Assembly (NCBI GenBank): GCA_938075565.1
Contig: CALJGU010000060.1
Location: 1 to 46,572, forward strand
Source: an uncultured Opitutales bacterium
GTDB lineage: Bacteria > Verrucomicrobiota > Verrucomicrobiia > Opitutales > UBA2995
Length of the DNA: 46,572 nucleotides
Direction of reading: 5' to 3'
Shown here: piece after piece, positions 17,154 to 25,664 of the stretch
How positions within the stretch are numbered: the stretch's first letter is position 1
Layout: every line of letters starts with the position of its first letter
Position numbers and translations under genes: made by a program
The notes under the pieces: generated by a model
Databases searched by the model: none
What the model was told of the DNA's origin: nothing
The model's input: the letters and a program-made list of their open reading frames with translations, nothing else

Positions 17154-19250
17154 CTAATAGATAAAGTCGATGCGCAAGCCAAATCTCCCAGGCGCGCCAG
17201 GGCTTCCAGCCTGGATTTCAGGGTTGATGAATTGATAGAAAGACTCGTCTGTCAGATTGCGCCCAAACACCGAAATGGTGAAATTATTCTTCCGGTATCC
17301 AAGCTGTAAGTCCCACACACCAAAAGCCGATTGGGCAAAGGTGCTATCATTCTGCTCATTGTAGTAGGTTTCTCCGAAGGCCGTATAGGAGGTACTGCCA
17401 AAGAATCCGCTACCTGATTCGTAGCGTATGCCCGAACGAACCGTGTATTCAGGGATAAATGGCACATGATTGCCGGAAACATCCATCCCGAGGGAATCGC
17501 GGTGCCGATCGAATTCGGCATTTGAGAACCCACCTTGAAAATCGAAAAATAGACCTTCAACCGGGTTGAACACCAATTTGCCCTCCAAACCAGTCGCTGA
17601 GACTTCGTCCGCATTGACGACCACAAAGTCAGTGGAAAAGGGTACCGTGCGCTCAAACTGGTAATCATCGGTGTCATTGGCAAATGCCACGAGCGAGCCG
17701 CTCACCAGGCCATCCGAAGTCTCAAAGTTGATTCCAGCCTCCAACGAGGTCATGTGCTCAGAGTTGAAGCTGAGGAAATTGGGATTGGCCGTATAACCAC
17801 TGTAGCCTTCTGGCTTGGTCGAAATTGAACCGCGGGCAATCAAATCAACATTCTCGTTCACTTCGACAGTGAAACCGGCCGTGGCAGACCATTCAGTCTC
17901 AGATTGGTCTTCATTGACTATGGGTTCCGGCGGGCTTGGGAATCCATAGTTGTTGGAAGCTTCTTTAATTCGGTAGATCGAAGAGTCGTTGCTATCGATA
18001 CGTGCTCCCATATTGAAAACGACGGTCTCGGAAAGGGGCATGTCGCCATTCAGGTAGCCAGCAATATTGGTGTGTTTGGTTTCGAACTGCGTCCGCTCAG
18101 TCTGAACGAATCCGGGAGGAACAAAGCCGCCGGGGGGAACAGGAAACTCACGGGTGGCATCTCCATTGGTGGTTGAATCGAGGAAAAACAAGCCTGTGGT
18201 CCAAACAACCCCATTGGCAACTGGCTCGGACTCAAAGCGAATTTCCTGGGTCCAAAGTTCTTCATCTTGAATCACTTGGGAGAATCCAAAATCCAATGCA
18301 CTCAGGTCAAGGTCGGTCAAAGAAGGATCCAAGTCCCAATCCTGATGGGAGGTCGTTGCAATCAGCAGGCCGGTCTCCATCAGCTTTTTCAGCTGAAAGT
18401 TGAGCTGGCGGCGATCAAGCTTAGTAACGCCTTCTATATTGGAAGATACTTCAAATGGATCTGGGCTCCACAATGAGCTTAGGCGAGTAGACCCATCGTT
18501 GACGGACTCCGCGAATACACCGAAACGAATCTGAGTATCCTCGCTTGGATTCATGTAGAAGTTTACCCTTCCCTGGAATGACTCACGGTCATCCTCGGTT
18601 TTTCCAGAAACAATATTATCAATATAACCGTCTCGTGCAGAATATCCAAAACTGGCACTGTAAGCGGCACCGTTGCTCATAGGGCCATCGAAAAGGACTC
18701 GGGCGATTCTTGAATCAAATGAACCATACTCCAATTGGAGGGCTCCTCGCTGCTCATTTCCGGGAACGCGCGTATGAATATTAATGATGCCGGCTGTAGC
18801 ATTCCGTCCAAAGCTGGTCGACTGTGGGCCGGATAGGATGCTCACATACCCTATATTCAGCAGTTCCCCGGGATAAGATGCCACAGAACCTTGCGGCACA
18901 TCATCTACATAGAGTGCTATTGAAGGTGGGCTAAAAAACAATGAATTGGCGCTACCACGCATGCTGATCACATCGCCGAATCCCCGGGTGTCACTGTGAC
19001 TAGTAAACAGGTTGGGAGCCAGGCCTGATAGGTCCTGCAGCTGATTCGAGCCATAGATGCCGAGCAGATTCTCATTCAGATCGGAACGAGAAAGCTCGAC
19101 CTCCAGGTCGTTAAATTGGAATTCCGACTGAATCTCCATGAGATCCAGATCAACAATCTCCGAGCTATCGAAGGAATCCTGTGCGAAGAGCGAACTCAGC
19201 CCCGAAATAAACAGGAGGGATAAGCCATAAGGAAGGCGCTTTTGTAACAT
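17154..19250 (-). CDS. TonB-dependent outer-membrane receptor
   Basis: 698-residue TonB-dependent receptor. After a signal peptide ending LSSLFAQ, the plug domain is visible from SDLNENLLGIYGSNQLQDLSGLAPNLFTS to the conserved VSILSGPQSTSFGRNATAGIINIHT segment (about 134-155). The rest is a 22-stranded-barrel-like sequence with alternating aromatic strands. It ends in RFGLRIDFIY, a C-terminal aromatic as expected for BAM-dependent insertion. No carboxypeptidase-like N-terminal extension of the SusC type is present. It imports a large or scarce ligand (siderophore, cobalamin or oligosaccharide) into the periplasm; which one cannot be read here. It lies upstream of the secreted propellers on the same strand and may serve the same pathway. 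Confidence 0.93.
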   Translation of the reverse strand: MLQKRLPYGLSLLFISGLSSLFAQDSFDSSEIVDLDLMEIQSEFQFNDLEVELSRSDLNENLLGIYGSNQLQDLSGLAPNLFTSHSDTRGFGDVISMRGSANSLFFSPPSIALYVDDVPQGSVASYPGELLNIGYVSILSGPQSTSFGRNATAGIINIHTRVPGNEQRGALQLEYGSFDSRIARVLFDGPMSNGAAYSASFGYSARDGYIDNIVSGKTEDDRESFQGRVNFYMNPSEDTQIRFGVFAESVNDGSTRLSSLWSPDPFEVSSNIEGVTKLDRRQLNFQLKKLMETGLLIATTSHQDWDLDPSLTDLDLSALDFGFSQVIQDEELWTQEIRFESEPVANGVVWTTGLFFLDSTTNGDATREFPVPPGGFVPPGFVQTERTQFETKHTNIAGYLNGDMPLSETVVFNMGARIDSNDSSIYRIKEASNNYGFPSPPEPIVNEDQSETEWSATAGFTVEVNENVDLIARGSISTKPEGYSGYTANPNFLSFNSEHMTSLEAGINFETSDGLVSGSLVAFANDTDDYQFERTVPFSTDFVVVNADEVSATGLEGKLVFNPVEGLFFDFQGGFSNAEFDRHRDSLGMDVSGNHVPFIPEYTVRSGIRYESGSGFFGSTSYTAFGETYYNEQNDSTFAQSAFGVWDLQLGYRKNNFTISVFGRNLTDESFYQFINPEIQAGSPGAPGRFGLRIDFIY

Positions 19251-19443
19251 ATTTTGGTGGTGTAGCTTTAAGTAACGTCCCGTCCTCCAAAAAAGTAACG
19301 AGATTCTAGTTAAAAAGTAATTTTCTAGGGCTGTTTAAAAATGAAGGTTACAGATAAAGTAGGATTTTGTCGGCACTCCAAGATTGAAATAACGCAAAAT
19401 GCACAATATTTTCATGAAGCTACAATACGGCATTTATTCCACC
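19251..19443. promoter_or_regulatory. Divergent promoter region with three AAGTAA direct repeats
   Basis: The region between the divergently transcribed receptor and propeller genes contains AAGTAA at 19270-19275, 19293-19298 and 19315-19320, the first two extended to AAGTAACG. The spacing is 23 and 22 bases, about two helical turns, so the copies lie on one face of the DNA. This suggests a repeated operator or activator site. The sequence around it is A/T-rich, as expected of promoters. No clear -35/-10 pair is called. Confidence 0.3.
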
Positions 19444-20718
19444 ATGACTCTAAGACACACCCTGATTCTTCTTTGTTTCGCTTTATCTCCACTCTCTGCT
19501 GAATGGAACAACTGGCGCGGCCCCAATTTCAACCTGACGTCGGGAAATCAAGATTTCCCCAACGAATTTTCGGATAGCCAGAATGTCTTTTGGTCCGCGG
19601 ATCTTCCCGGAGAAGGAGCTTCCACCCCCGCTATTTGGAAAAATAGTTTATATATTACCAGTATGGACAGAGGCACGAATATGCTCTTCGCCTACAACCA
19701 GTCTGGTAAAAAGAAGTGGGAAGCCCAGGTAGGCAAAGGTGAAGGCGGCAGCCATCGTCAGGGCACCGGCGCCAATCCCAGCCCGGTTGTGGACAGTAGC
19801 GGCGTCTATGTTTACTTCAAATCCGCCATTCTCGCCAAATTCAACCATGCGGGGAAAGAACTCTGGCGAAAAGACCTGCAAAAGGAATACAGCATTACCA
19901 GCCAATGGTGGGACCTCGGCACTTCCCCGGTCGTGGCCGATGGTAAGGTATTCGTAGCGGTTATGCAGCAACTCTCCCGCCGTAGCGGCGAGAAGGCGGA
20001 GACCTATGTCCTCGCTTTGGATAAAGATTCTGGAAAAGAGATCTGGAAGATCGATCGTAATACCGGAGCCAACACCGAATCGATGGATGCCTACACCACG
20101 CCCCTCATCGCTACCGTCGATGGCCAACAGCAATTGATCGTTTGGGGAGCAGACCAGCTCAGCGGGCACTCCATAAAAACTGGGAAAGCCATCTGGACCT
20201 GTGGAGACTTTAACCCCACCAATCACAAAAACTGGCGAACCATTGCTTCCCACACTATCGTGGGCGACACCGCCATCGTGCCCTACGGTCGTGGCTATGC
20301 CGTCACCGCCATCAAAATGGGAGGCATGGGAGATATCACCAGCACGTCACGCAAGTGGGAGATTCAACGCATTGGTCCGGACGTACCCACCCCGACTGTG
20401 TATGGAGAATCAACCATCGTTCTTAATGACCGAGGCATCATTAATGCCATCGACATTGATTCCGGTAATATCATCTGGGAAAGCGCCCTACCCCGGACCA
20501 AAGACAAATACTTTGCATCTCCTATCATAGCTGGAGATCGCCTGATCTGCTGTCGGGATGATGGAACCGTATTCATCTGCGGCCTGAATAAAGACGGCAT
20601 GGAAATACTTTCCGAGAATCACATGGGCGAACCCGTGATCGCCACTCCTGTGCCGTACAACGACAAGCTCTTTATACGCACTGCAAGTACGCTATACTGC
20701 ATCGGCGAGAAGAGCTGA
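19444..20718 (+). CDS. Secreted PQQ-like beta-propeller protein
   Basis: Exported propeller of about 424 residues. I choose the ATG at 19444 because it gives a normal signal peptide (MTLRHTLILLCFALSPLSA-EWNNWRGP). The reading frame is open to an ATG at 19399, which would add 15 residues before the signal. The mature protein opens with WNNWRGPNFNLTSGNQDFP and carries blades such as SPVVDSSGVYVYFKSA, TSPVVADGKVFVAVMQQ and GIINAIDIDSGNIIWESAL. It ends with LYCIGEKS. No ligand or metal motif is obvious. It is followed after 23 bases by another propeller gene on the same strand, so the two are probably co-expressed. It faces away from the receptor gene across a shared upstream region. Confidence 0.88.
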   Translation: MTLRHTLILLCFALSPLSAEWNNWRGPNFNLTSGNQDFPNEFSDSQNVFWSADLPGEGASTPAIWKNSLYITSMDRGTNMLFAYNQSGKKKWEAQVGKGEGGSHRQGTGANPSPVVDSSGVYVYFKSAILAKFNHAGKELWRKDLQKEYSITSQWWDLGTSPVVADGKVFVAVMQQLSRRSGEKAETYVLALDKDSGKEIWKIDRNTGANTESMDAYTTPLIATVDGQQQLIVWGADQLSGHSIKTGKAIWTCGDFNPTNHKNWRTIASHTIVGDTAIVPYGRGYAVTAIKMGGMGDITSTSRKWEIQRIGPDVPTPTVYGESTIVLNDRGIINAIDIDSGNIIWESALPRTKDKYFASPIIAGDRLICCRDDGTVFICGLNKDGMEILSENHMGEPVIATPVPYNDKLFIRTASTLYCIGEKS

Positions 20719-20741
20719 TCTCATTTTCTAATTTCCGTGTT

Positions 20742-22007
20742 ATGAAACCCAGGATTCTGAGTTCGATAGCCTTCGCTATTCTCTGCGGAAACATAAGTTT
20801 CGGCGAGGACTGGCCGCAGGTTAACGGCCCTAACCACGATCGCATATCAACTGAGAGCATAGAGATCGGCGAAGACACGTGGGCACCAACCACGAACTGG
20901 CAAGTAAAGTGCAATGGTGGATTCAGTTCTTTTGTAGTGGCAGAAGGAAAAGCTTTCACCGTGTTACTTAATAAAATCGAAGGAGACCTACGTGAAATCG
21001 TAGTGGCGCTCGACTCATCGACAGGAAAACTACTCTGGAACACAGGACTGGGAAAAGCTAGCTACGACTCAGGAGGCAACCGAGGCACCCCCGAAAACAA
21101 GGGTGGAGACGGCCACAGAGCAACCGCAGTCGTCAGCAAAGGACGGGTCTTCGTCTACGGAAGCCAGTTCGACCTTTACTGCCTGGATAGCAGCGATGGA
21201 AAGCTCCTTTGGAAACAGGACATCCTAAACGATTTCGGCGGCAAAATGATTCGCTGGCAAAATGCGATGTCCCCTCTGATCCACGGAAACCGTGTGTTGG
21301 TTTCAGGTGGTGGCAAGGGACAAGCCATACTGGCATTTAGCGTGAGCGATGTATCTCTGCTCTGGAAAACAGCTAACGATATGGTAAGCCATGCAACTCC
21401 TGTTCTGGCTACTATTGATGGCATCGAACAAGCCCTCTTCGTCCTAAAAAATGAAGTGGTTTCTGTGGACCCCGAGACAGGGAAACAGCTTTGGACCTAT
21501 CCCTTCAAGATCGGAGGATCAATAGCGGCTTCACCTGTTGTATCCGGAAATCTGATTCATGTTACTGCAGGCTATGGGACTGGTGCGACTGGAATAGAGG
21601 TAACTCAAAAAGATAAAGCCTGGGACGTCACAGAACACTGGCGCATAAGAGGTAATGGCTCAGTCGCCAGCCACTGGAGCACTCCCGTAGCTCACGAAGG
21701 ATATTTGTATGGATTGTATAGCTACAAGGAGTATGGGGAAGGCGATTTAAAATGCCTCAACATGCTGACCGGAGAGATTGAGTGGGAGAAAAAAGGATTT
21801 GGCCAAGGCCAGTTGATCATGGCCGACAACAAGCTCTTTGTATTAAGTGACTTTGGTCGAATGAGCGTCGTAGAACCAACTCCGACTAGATATAAAGAGA
21901 TAGCAGAGGCCGACGTAATCGAAGGAAAATGCTGGGCCACTCCTGCTATCAGTGATGGTCATATGTTTATACGAAGCACTACCTCAGGAATCTCATTGGA
22001 GCTTTGA
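20742..22007 (+). CDS. Secreted PQQ-like beta-propeller protein
   Basis: 421-residue exported propeller with signal peptide MKPRILSSIAFAILCGNISFG-EDWPQVNGP. The tryptophan-containing opening (EDWPQVNGPNHDRIS) and blades such as IVVALDSSTGKLLWNTGL and LFVLKNEVVSVDPETGKQLWTY are of the PQQ type. It sits 23 bases downstream of a similar gene but is not a near-identical copy; the two diverge throughout, so this is an old duplication. The next gene, the DUF1080 lipoprotein, starts 60 bases downstream on the same strand. A role with glycan degradation is suggested by that neighbour and the sulfatase further on. No catalytic residues are recognised. Confidence 0.88.
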   Translation: MKPRILSSIAFAILCGNISFGEDWPQVNGPNHDRISTESIEIGEDTWAPTTNWQVKCNGGFSSFVVAEGKAFTVLLNKIEGDLREIVVALDSSTGKLLWNTGLGKASYDSGGNRGTPENKGGDGHRATAVVSKGRVFVYGSQFDLYCLDSSDGKLLWKQDILNDFGGKMIRWQNAMSPLIHGNRVLVSGGGKGQAILAFSVSDVSLLWKTANDMVSHATPVLATIDGIEQALFVLKNEVVSVDPETGKQLWTYPFKIGGSIAASPVVSGNLIHVTAGYGTGATGIEVTQKDKAWDVTEHWRIRGNGSVASHWSTPVAHEGYLYGLYSYKEYGEGDLKCLNMLTGEIEWEKKGFGQGQLIMADNKLFVLSDFGRMSVVEPTPTRYKEIAEADVIEGKCWATPAISDGHMFIRSTTSGISLEL

Positions 22008-22067
22008 TTTGCCTTCAATTACAACTAGCTTCAACGTTCAATTTAGAAAGCTTCTAGCCCAATCACT

Positions 22068-22871
22068 ATGACTCCAATTAGATCACTCTTCCTTCTATCG
22101 TCTTTATTCCTTGCCGCTTGCTCTCAGTCAGAAAAGGCAGAGCACTCATCGTCGAGTGCTTCCAACAGCCACATCGGTGTTGGAGCTGAACCCATCGATG
22201 GCGCTGCAGTCCTGCTTGATGGCACACGCGCTTCACTGGATGCCAACTGGGAATACTGGGAGGGACCACGGTTCAACTCCAAGATGCCTATCAAGTGGCT
22301 CGATGCCGAAGACCCGGTGGATGGTGGCCCAGCCATCAGCGCTAACGATGCAGCTGCAGCAGGCGGAAAATATGGCGCAGCCGATATTACGACGAAAAAC
22401 AAATACGGCGACAAACGTGTGCATGTAGAATTCCTCATTACCACCGAAGGCGGTAACAGCGGCGTGTATTTACAAAACCGGTACGAGATTCAAATCCTCG
22501 ATGGTGACAAGACCAAACATGGCATGGCAGCCGTCATCAACGAATCCGATTCTCCCTACCACGCCTACAACGGCATCGGACAATGGAACGCCTACGATAT
22601 CCAATTTCGTGCAGCTCGTTTCAAAGAGGGTGAGCTGGTTGAAAAACCCATCGTCACTGTCTACTTCAACGGCGAAAAGGTTCACACCAATGTGCAGATC
22701 AACAAAGTGTGGGGCGGCCCCAACTCAGGGCTCGATGGCGGCAACGACAACGGCTTCGGAATTACCGATCGCCCAGGAGGATTGAAACTCCAGGCAGAAG
22801 GACATGATGTCCGCTACCGCAAGGTGTGGATCAAGGAAATGAACTTCGAGGACGCCGACACGGATTTCTGA
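22068..22871 (+). CDS. DUF1080 family lipoprotein
   Basis: 267-residue lipoprotein: a short signal peptide ends in the lipobox LAAC with Cys18, followed by a Ser-rich linker. The body is a DUF1080 domain (3-keto-disaccharide hydrolase family, concanavalin-like jelly roll), with its hallmark EGGNSGVYLQNRYEIQILDG at about 125-144, DVRYRKVWIKEMN near the end, and a conserved WEYWEGPRFNS start. Members bind or hydrolyse 3-keto-glycosides produced by oxidoreductases. The Gfo/Idh/MocA enzyme at 38-1345 is a possible but distant partner. The REPIN-like repeat pair follows immediately after its stop codon. Confidence 0.9.
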   Translation: MTPIRSLFLLSSLFLAACSQSEKAEHSSSSASNSHIGVGAEPIDGAAVLLDGTRASLDANWEYWEGPRFNSKMPIKWLDAEDPVDGGPAISANDAAAAGGKYGAADITTKNKYGDKRVHVEFLITTEGGNSGVYLQNRYEIQILDGDKTKHGMAAVINESDSPYHAYNGIGQWNAYDIQFRAARFKEGELVEKPIVTVYFNGEKVHTNVQINKVWGGPNSGLDGGNDNGFGITDRPGGLKLQAEGHDVRYRKVWIKEMNFEDADTDF

Positions 22872-22883
22872 TCACTGAATTAA

Positions 22884-22965
22884 AGTAGCACAGGCATCTT
22901 GCCTGTGTATGCGCTTCGACTTTCCATCGACTCAAAAAACAAACAGGCAAGATGCCCGTGCTACT
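22884..22965. repeat. REPIN-like pair of inverted REP sequences
   Basis: Two 22-base arms in inverted orientation with one mismatch: the left arm at 22884-22905 contains GTAGCACAGGCATCTTGCC and the right arm at 22944-22965 is its near reverse complement, with a 38-base spacer. Each arm also holds its own small palindrome (left: ACAGGC-ATCTT-GCCTGT). An imperfect-palindrome REP followed by its inverted partner is the layout of a REPIN, the element mobilised by REP-associated tyrosine transposases (RAYT). No RAYT gene is in the window and I saw no second copy. The element fills the gap between the DUF1080 gene and the SGNH hydrolase gene. Confidence 0.7.
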
Positions 22966-22976
22966 CTTTTAAAGCT

Positions 22977-23717
22977 ATGACAAAACCAACCATTACCCTG
23001 AGTATATTTGCCCTCACCCTCCTTCTCCAATTGCCGCTCGCTGCTGACCCGGCACCGTCCATCACTCCCGAACCTCGGCTCGTCACTTACCGATGGATGA
23101 CCCTCTCAACCTGGTATGAAATGCATGCGGCGGATACCGCGCAAGCCACCGACGGGAAAGCCCCTTTGGTTTTCATAGGCGACTCCATCACTCAAGGTTG
23201 GCACAATGCAGGCAAAGCCCATTGGGATACTCATTTCGCTCCGCTGGGTGCCGTTAATTTTGGCATTGGTGGCGACATGACACAGAACCTGCTTTGGCGC
23301 CTCAAGTACGGGGCTACTGAAAACCTGGATCCGAAAGCCGTCATGCTGCTCATTGGCACGAACAATTTGTCTTTCAACAAAGACGAACCCGAAACCATCG
23401 GCGCAGGAGTAACTGCTGTGGTCGACGAACTTACTGAATCCTTCCCCAACGCCGATATCCTCCTCATGGGTGTATTTCCGCGTAGTGAAGACCAAGACAA
23501 TCCAGCGCGAAATAAGATCAACCGTATCAATAACTTGATCTCTCAACTCGGAACACGTTCCCATGTTACCTATCTGGATATTACAGACCAGCTACTGGAA
23601 AGCGACGGCACCCTTTCCAAAGAAGTCATGCCCGACTTTCTCCATTTATCAGATGAAGGCTATCGACGCTGGACTGAAGCGATCTTGCCCTGGGTGTCTT
23701 CAAGGGTTGGTCGTTAG
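22977..23717 (+). CDS. Secreted SGNH/GDSL-family hydrolase
   Basis: 246-residue secreted esterase-like hydrolase. The frame is open from 22899, but that stretch is the REPIN. The ATG at 22977 gives a proper signal peptide (MTKPTITLSIFALTLLLQLPLAA-DPAPS), so I use it. Block I is FIGDSITQGW with the nucleophile Ser70, the oxyanion Gly lies in NFGIGGDMTQN, block III is LIGTNNLSF, and block V is DFLHLSDEGYRRW with the Asp-x-x-His pair. It resembles the PAF-acetylhydrolase/rhamnogalacturonan-acetylesterase-like group of verrucomicrobia, so deacetylation of a glycan is plausible. It is followed by a symporter after 243 bases. Confidence 0.92.
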   Translation: MTKPTITLSIFALTLLLQLPLAADPAPSITPEPRLVTYRWMTLSTWYEMHAADTAQATDGKAPLVFIGDSITQGWHNAGKAHWDTHFAPLGAVNFGIGGDMTQNLLWRLKYGATENLDPKAVMLLIGTNNLSFNKDEPETIGAGVTAVVDELTESFPNADILLMGVFPRSEDQDNPARNKINRINNLISQLGTRSHVTYLDITDQLLESDGTLSKEVMPDFLHLSDEGYRRWTEAILPWVSSRVGR

Positions 23718-23960
23718 CGAAGGCAACCAATTCTTCCTCTTCCTCTTTCTCTCAGCCTTCCTCCGACTCCAACCTCGGCGCGTGTTGGTGTCGTCGTATC
23801 ACTCCTCGAAACGGCGATCACGCCCTACCTGTAATACTTTTAATCGCCGAAACACGAGGAAGCGACAAGGAACCCTGCTTTCACATTTTCAACAAAGCAA
23901 CAGTTCCATTACTTTTCCCTTCCCCCCTCAGCGCTCCGCCTCCATTCTTTTGCCTTTTTT
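23718..23960. other. Intergenic gap before the second symporter
   Basis: A 243-base gap with long pyrimidine-rich stretches (TTCCTCTTCCTCTTTC-like near 23732) and a T-run directly before the symporter ATG. The frame of an apparent reading frame spanning it has no recognisable protein features, so I regard it as non-coding. No RNA gene or terminator is recognised. Confidence 0.4.
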
Positions 23961-25664
23961 ATGGGCACGCTTCTTTCCTTTCTCTTCTTCACCAGTCTTG
24001 TAGGTCTCATCACCTACCTCCGCACGCACAACGACAACCTGCATTCGACCAAGGGTTACTTTCTCGCTGGCAATAGCCTGAATGGCTGGGTCATCGCAGG
24101 TTCGCTCATGCTGACCAATCTCAGTGCGGCCAACTTTACCGGGATGACGGCCAACGTCTACAAGGGCAACCTCTCCCCTATCGCCTGGACGGTCACGGTG
24201 ATTCCGGTGCTCATTTACTTCAGTGCGATTCTGCTGCCCACTTTCCTGAAAGGCGGGTTCACCACCATCCCGGAGTTCCTGGAAAATCGCTTTGGCAAAT
24301 CCACCCGACGATTGGTGGCGGTCATGTTTTTGTTTTCCTATATCATCAGCGCGATGCCCGTGGCGCTGTATGGTGGATCGATCGCTTTGAACGAGCTATT
24401 CGAAGTCAGTAAGGCGTTCAACCTCCAGCAGCAAAACGTCATCTGGATCCTGGTATGGTCGCTAGGAACCATCGGCAGTATTTATGCCCTATTTGGAGGC
24501 CTGAAGGGTGTTGCCATTTCTGATACCTTAAACGGCGTCGGCCTTCTGATTGGTGGAGCCATGGTTTTCTTCATCGGCGTCTACAAAGTCGGGCAAGACA
24601 ACCTCGTTGACGGCTTCCAGACCATTCTGACCAAGAACACACAGATCCTCGATGCGGTGGGTGACGTCACCGATGGGATTCCCTTCTCCGTGCTGTTTAC
24701 CGGGATGCTCATCCACAACTTGTTTTTCTGGAGCACCAATCAGTTTATTGTGCAGCGCACTCTGGGAGCCAAGAGCCTCAAAGAAGGGCAAAAGGGCGTC
24801 ATGCTCGCCGCCTTCTTCAAGATCCTCAATGTGTGCTACATCGCCTTTCCGGGAGTGATCGCTTATCACCTCTATGGACCGAACAACTTTGCCAATCCGG
24901 ATTGGGTCTACCCCACTCTGATCCGCGATATCATGCCGCAGGTCTTTGTCGGCTTTTTCGCGGCCGTTCTATTCGGCGCGGTGTTGAGCACTTTTAATTC
25001 AGTCCTCAATTCCTCAGTCACCATCTTCGCACTGGATATTTATAAGCCGTTGTTTGGCCCAGGCCTCAGTGACAACGAGATCATTAAACGTAGCAAACGA
25101 TTCGGAGTAGGCATGGCTGTGCTTACGATGATCATCGCTCCGTTCATCATGCACTTCCCGGAGGGCATTTTCACGTTCATGGTCAAGGTGGATAGCTTGT
25201 TCGGCGCCCCCATCTTAATGACGATGATCCTGGCCTATTTCTCCAAAACCGTTTCGGCCAAAGTGGCCAACAGCTGCGTCATCTTATTCCTGGTCGTCTA
25301 CGCATCGCTCATGCTGGTCATCCAACCCGAGCTTCACTACCTTCACTACATGGCCATTCTCTTTACTTGCTTCCTGGGGCTGGCATTGATCATCGGAAAA
25401 CTGTCCGGACACCAGAAGGATGACATCGAAGAGCGGGACATCGAAGGTGTCGACACCACACCCTGGAAATATTTCAAGTCTGTCGCTATTCTCGCAACAG
25501 TAGCCATGGTTGTTACCTATGTAGTTCTCTCGCCCTGGGGGCTGGTAGATTCCACTCGCGATAAAACCATCGAATTGGGAATTATCATCGCCGGTATCAT
25601 TATGGCGTTTGTTCTGTTTGCCATTCCGCTTATTCTGAAAAGGAAGAAAGAAAAGATCACCTAG
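23961..25664 (+). CDS. Sodium:solute symporter (SSS/SGLT-like)
   Basis: 567-residue integral membrane transporter with about 14 hydrophobic helices. The segment LMLTNLSAANFTGMTANVYKG corresponds to the unwound first helix of the sodium site in SGLT-type carriers, and GLKGVAISDTLNGVGLLIGG to the conserved middle helices. It is longer than the symporter at 11434-12945 and not closely similar, so the two are of different subfamilies. SGLT-like members carry sugars, which fits the glycan-related neighbours (DUF1080, SGNH hydrolase, beta-helix protein, sulfatase). Its last 8 bases overlap the end of the convergent beta-helix gene, leaving no room for a terminator between them. Confidence 0.93.
   Translation: MGTLLSFLFFTSLVGLITYLRTHNDNLHSTKGYFLAGNSLNGWVIAGSLMLTNLSAANFTGMTANVYKGNLSPIAWTVTVIPVLIYFSAILLPTFLKGGFTTIPEFLENRFGKSTRRLVAVMFLFSYIISAMPVALYGGSIALNELFEVSKAFNLQQQNVIWILVWSLGTIGSIYALFGGLKGVAISDTLNGVGLLIGGAMVFFIGVYKVGQDNLVDGFQTILTKNTQILDAVGDVTDGIPFSVLFTGMLIHNLFFWSTNQFIVQRTLGAKSLKEGQKGVMLAAFFKILNVCYIAFPGVIAYHLYGPNNFANPDWVYPTLIRDIMPQVFVGFFAAVLFGAVLSTFNSVLNSSVTIFALDIYKPLFGPGLSDNEIIKRSKRFGVGMAVLTMIIAPFIMHFPEGIFTFMVKVDSLFGAPILMTMILAYFSKTVSAKVANSCVILFLVVYASLMLVIQPELHYLHYMAILFTCFLGLALIIGKLSGHQKDDIEERDIEGVDTTPWKYFKSVAILATVAMVVTYVVLSPWGLVDSTRDKTIELGIIIAGIIMAFVLFAIPLILKRKKEKIT

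Noticed and set aside
22884-22965. Rho-independent terminator of the DUF1080 gene
   Set aside because: The arms are far apart, each is itself palindromic, and no T-run follows; the REPIN layout explains it better, although it might still stop transcription.
23563-24003. Open frame spanning the SGNH hydrolase end and the gap before the symporter
   Set aside because: It overlaps two secure genes in another frame; the middle part is low-complexity Phe/Leu/Arg-rich sequence with no domain features.
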